Assembly: GCA_028280115.1 (NCBI GenBank)
Contig: JANQMJ010000024.1
Coordinates: forward strand, 1 to 64,000
Reading direction: 5' to 3'
DNA: 64,000 nt
From: Parvularculaceae bacterium
Lineage (GTDB): Bacteria > Pseudomonadota > Alphaproteobacteria > Caulobacterales > Parvularculaceae
Shown one piece after another: positions 63,307 to 64,000 of the stretch; position 1 is the first letter of the stretch; each line of letters begins with the position of its first letter. The notes below the pieces were generated by a model. The model did no database searches. It saw nothing but the letters and a program-made list of their open reading frames with translations, and was not told the origin of the DNA. Position numbers and translations under genes: made by a program.

Positions 63307-64000
63307 TTAAAAGCGCCAGTCGAGACCTGCGGAAAGCAGCACCGTGCTGATTTCAAGATCGGCTTCCAGCGATCCGCGGAAGACGTTTTCCGGCAATGTT
63401 CCGGGCTGATCGATCGAGCTGTCGTCGAACATCAGATAGGCGCCGCCGAGATGAAGCGTCGCTTTCTCGCCAAGTTCGGTTGAAAAGCCCGCCGTAAGCC
63501 AGACGCGATCGCCGTCGGGAATACGCGTGGAGGCGAATGTAGGATCGACCGGGGTTTTTTCGAACATGACGCCGACGCGCGCCGTGCTTTCCGAGGATAC
63601 GTGATATTCCGCGCCTACCGACCAGGTCCACGCGTCGCGCCAGTTTTGCGTCACCACTTCGGGCGGCTGCGCAGGATTGTCGAAATCGGCGCGGATTTCT
63701 TCGAACGTGCTCCACCGCATCACCGTCGCCGACGCGAGCAGGGTGAGATCGGGAGAAACGTCGGCCGCAACGCCGACCTGCACCGCAGACGGTGTCGTCA
63801 ATTCGCCGACAAAACCGGTGTCCTGCAACAGGCCGATCGAGTTCAGCGCCTGCCCCGCCATCGAGCCGGTAACGTCGAACGTCGCATCGCCGTCGAATTC
63901 ATGCTTGATTTTCGAGGTGAAGCTCGCGCCGAGGCGGACATGTTCCGACAGCTCGCCCTGCAGTCCGAAGACAAAGCCAAATCCGATGTCGCCGTCGTCG
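63307..64000 (-). CDS. FadL-type outer-membrane fatty-acid transport protein (3' part)
   Basis: The frame is open to the window edge, so the gene's 5' end lies outside. The visible 231 residues show FadL/OmpP1 features: DDIGFGFVFGLQGELSEHVR and LGASFTSKIKHEFDGDAT near the edge, then barrel strands, ending LLSAGLDWRF with a terminal aromatic residue. FadL proteins take up long-chain fatty acids or other hydrophobic compounds. It lies 85 bases upstream of an acyl-CoA dehydrogenase gene, which fits a role in lipid use. Confidence 0.88.
   Translation of the reverse strand, partial: DDGDIGFGFVFGLQGELSEHVRLGASFTSKIKHEFDGDATFDVTGSMAGQALNSIGLLQDTGFVGELTTPSAVQVGVAADVSPDLTLLASATVMRWSTFEEIRADFDNPAQPPEVVTQNWRDAWTWSVGAEYHVSSESTARVGVMFEKTPVDPTFASTRIPDGDRVWLTAGFSTELGEKATLHLGGAYLMFDDSSIDQPGTLPENVFRGSLEADLEISTVLLSAGLDWRF

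Overview
The window is one continuous stretch of a GC-rich alphaproteobacterial chromosome. A PopZ polar organiser sits next to valS, there is a perfect TTAA-N7-TTAA CtrA-type box, and two gene blocks have classic alphaproteobacterial order: cvpA-purF, and lepB-rnc-era-recO with acpS-pdxJ-pyrE-rsh-rpoZ-folK. A CC0125/CC1285-type lipoprotein, a long B12 import operon and a RND pump fit the same group. The gene content suggests the Caulobacterales/Hyphomonadales/Parvularculales side of the class. No genus can be named from this sequence.

Layout. 0-9.6 kb: small metabolic and envelope genes (thioesterase, methyltransferase, cupin, lipoprotein, rhomboid, BolA, J-domain protein), a cobS without a neighbouring cobT, an ArsR/AHSA1 pair, and an AbgT-type transporter divergent from an exported M20 amidohydrolase. 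9.7-13.4 kb: radA, cvpA, purF. 13.4-14.3 kb: a gene-free mosaic of inverted interspersed repeats. 14.3-18.7 kb: valS (carrying an in-frame repeat insertion), popZ and a pcm-like gene, all on the minus strand. 18.8-25.3 kb: tRNA-Cys, a three-gene RND efflux operon, a CtrA-type box with a possible small RNA, and tRNA-Asn. 25.4-27.1 kb: an AT-rich AbiE type IV toxin-antitoxin module abutting tRNA-Asn. 27.3-29.7 kb: a NalP/SphB1-like lipidated subtilisin autotransporter. 29.8-34.5 kb: parC, an unknown membrane protein/hydrolase pair, recO. 34.5-45.8 kb: the era-rnc-lepB-acpS-pdxJ-pyrE-rsh-rpoZ-folK block, interrupted between era and recO by an S9 peptidase flanked by a duplicated era 3' end, plus an AT-richer membrane gene. 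45.9-52.3 kb: NYN protein, family 5 uracil-DNA glycosylase, smpB, dapA, a lytic transglycosylase with a long disordered tail, tRNA-Ser. 52.3-56.9 kb: tolC, an unknown two-gene outer-membrane unit, a TauE/SafE permease, a GNAT enzyme. 57.0-61.9 kb: a cobalamin riboswitch controlling btuB-btuF-btuC-btuD. 61.9-64.0 kb: tRNA-Gly, an acyl-CoA dehydrogenase and the end of a FadL-type porin gene.

How it fits together. Most of the window is housekeeping: nucleotide, B6, folate and cell-wall synthesis, translation quality control, stringent response, RNA processing and secretion. The accessory or mobile parts are the AbiE module at tRNA-Asn, the insertion between era and recO, and several families of palindromic repeats. 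One repeat copy has become part of the ValS protein. Another lies between two convergent genes, so both proteins carry nearly the same C-terminal tail. The B12 riboswitch operon suggests that the organism depends on scavenged corrinoids, which makes the cobS without cobT at 4.2 kb worth attention.

The least explained elements are the CtrA box followed by a C-rich, terminator-ended transcript candidate at 25.0-25.15 kb, the era duplication, and the repeat insertion in valS. No CRISPR array, prophage, integrase or complete insertion sequence was seen.
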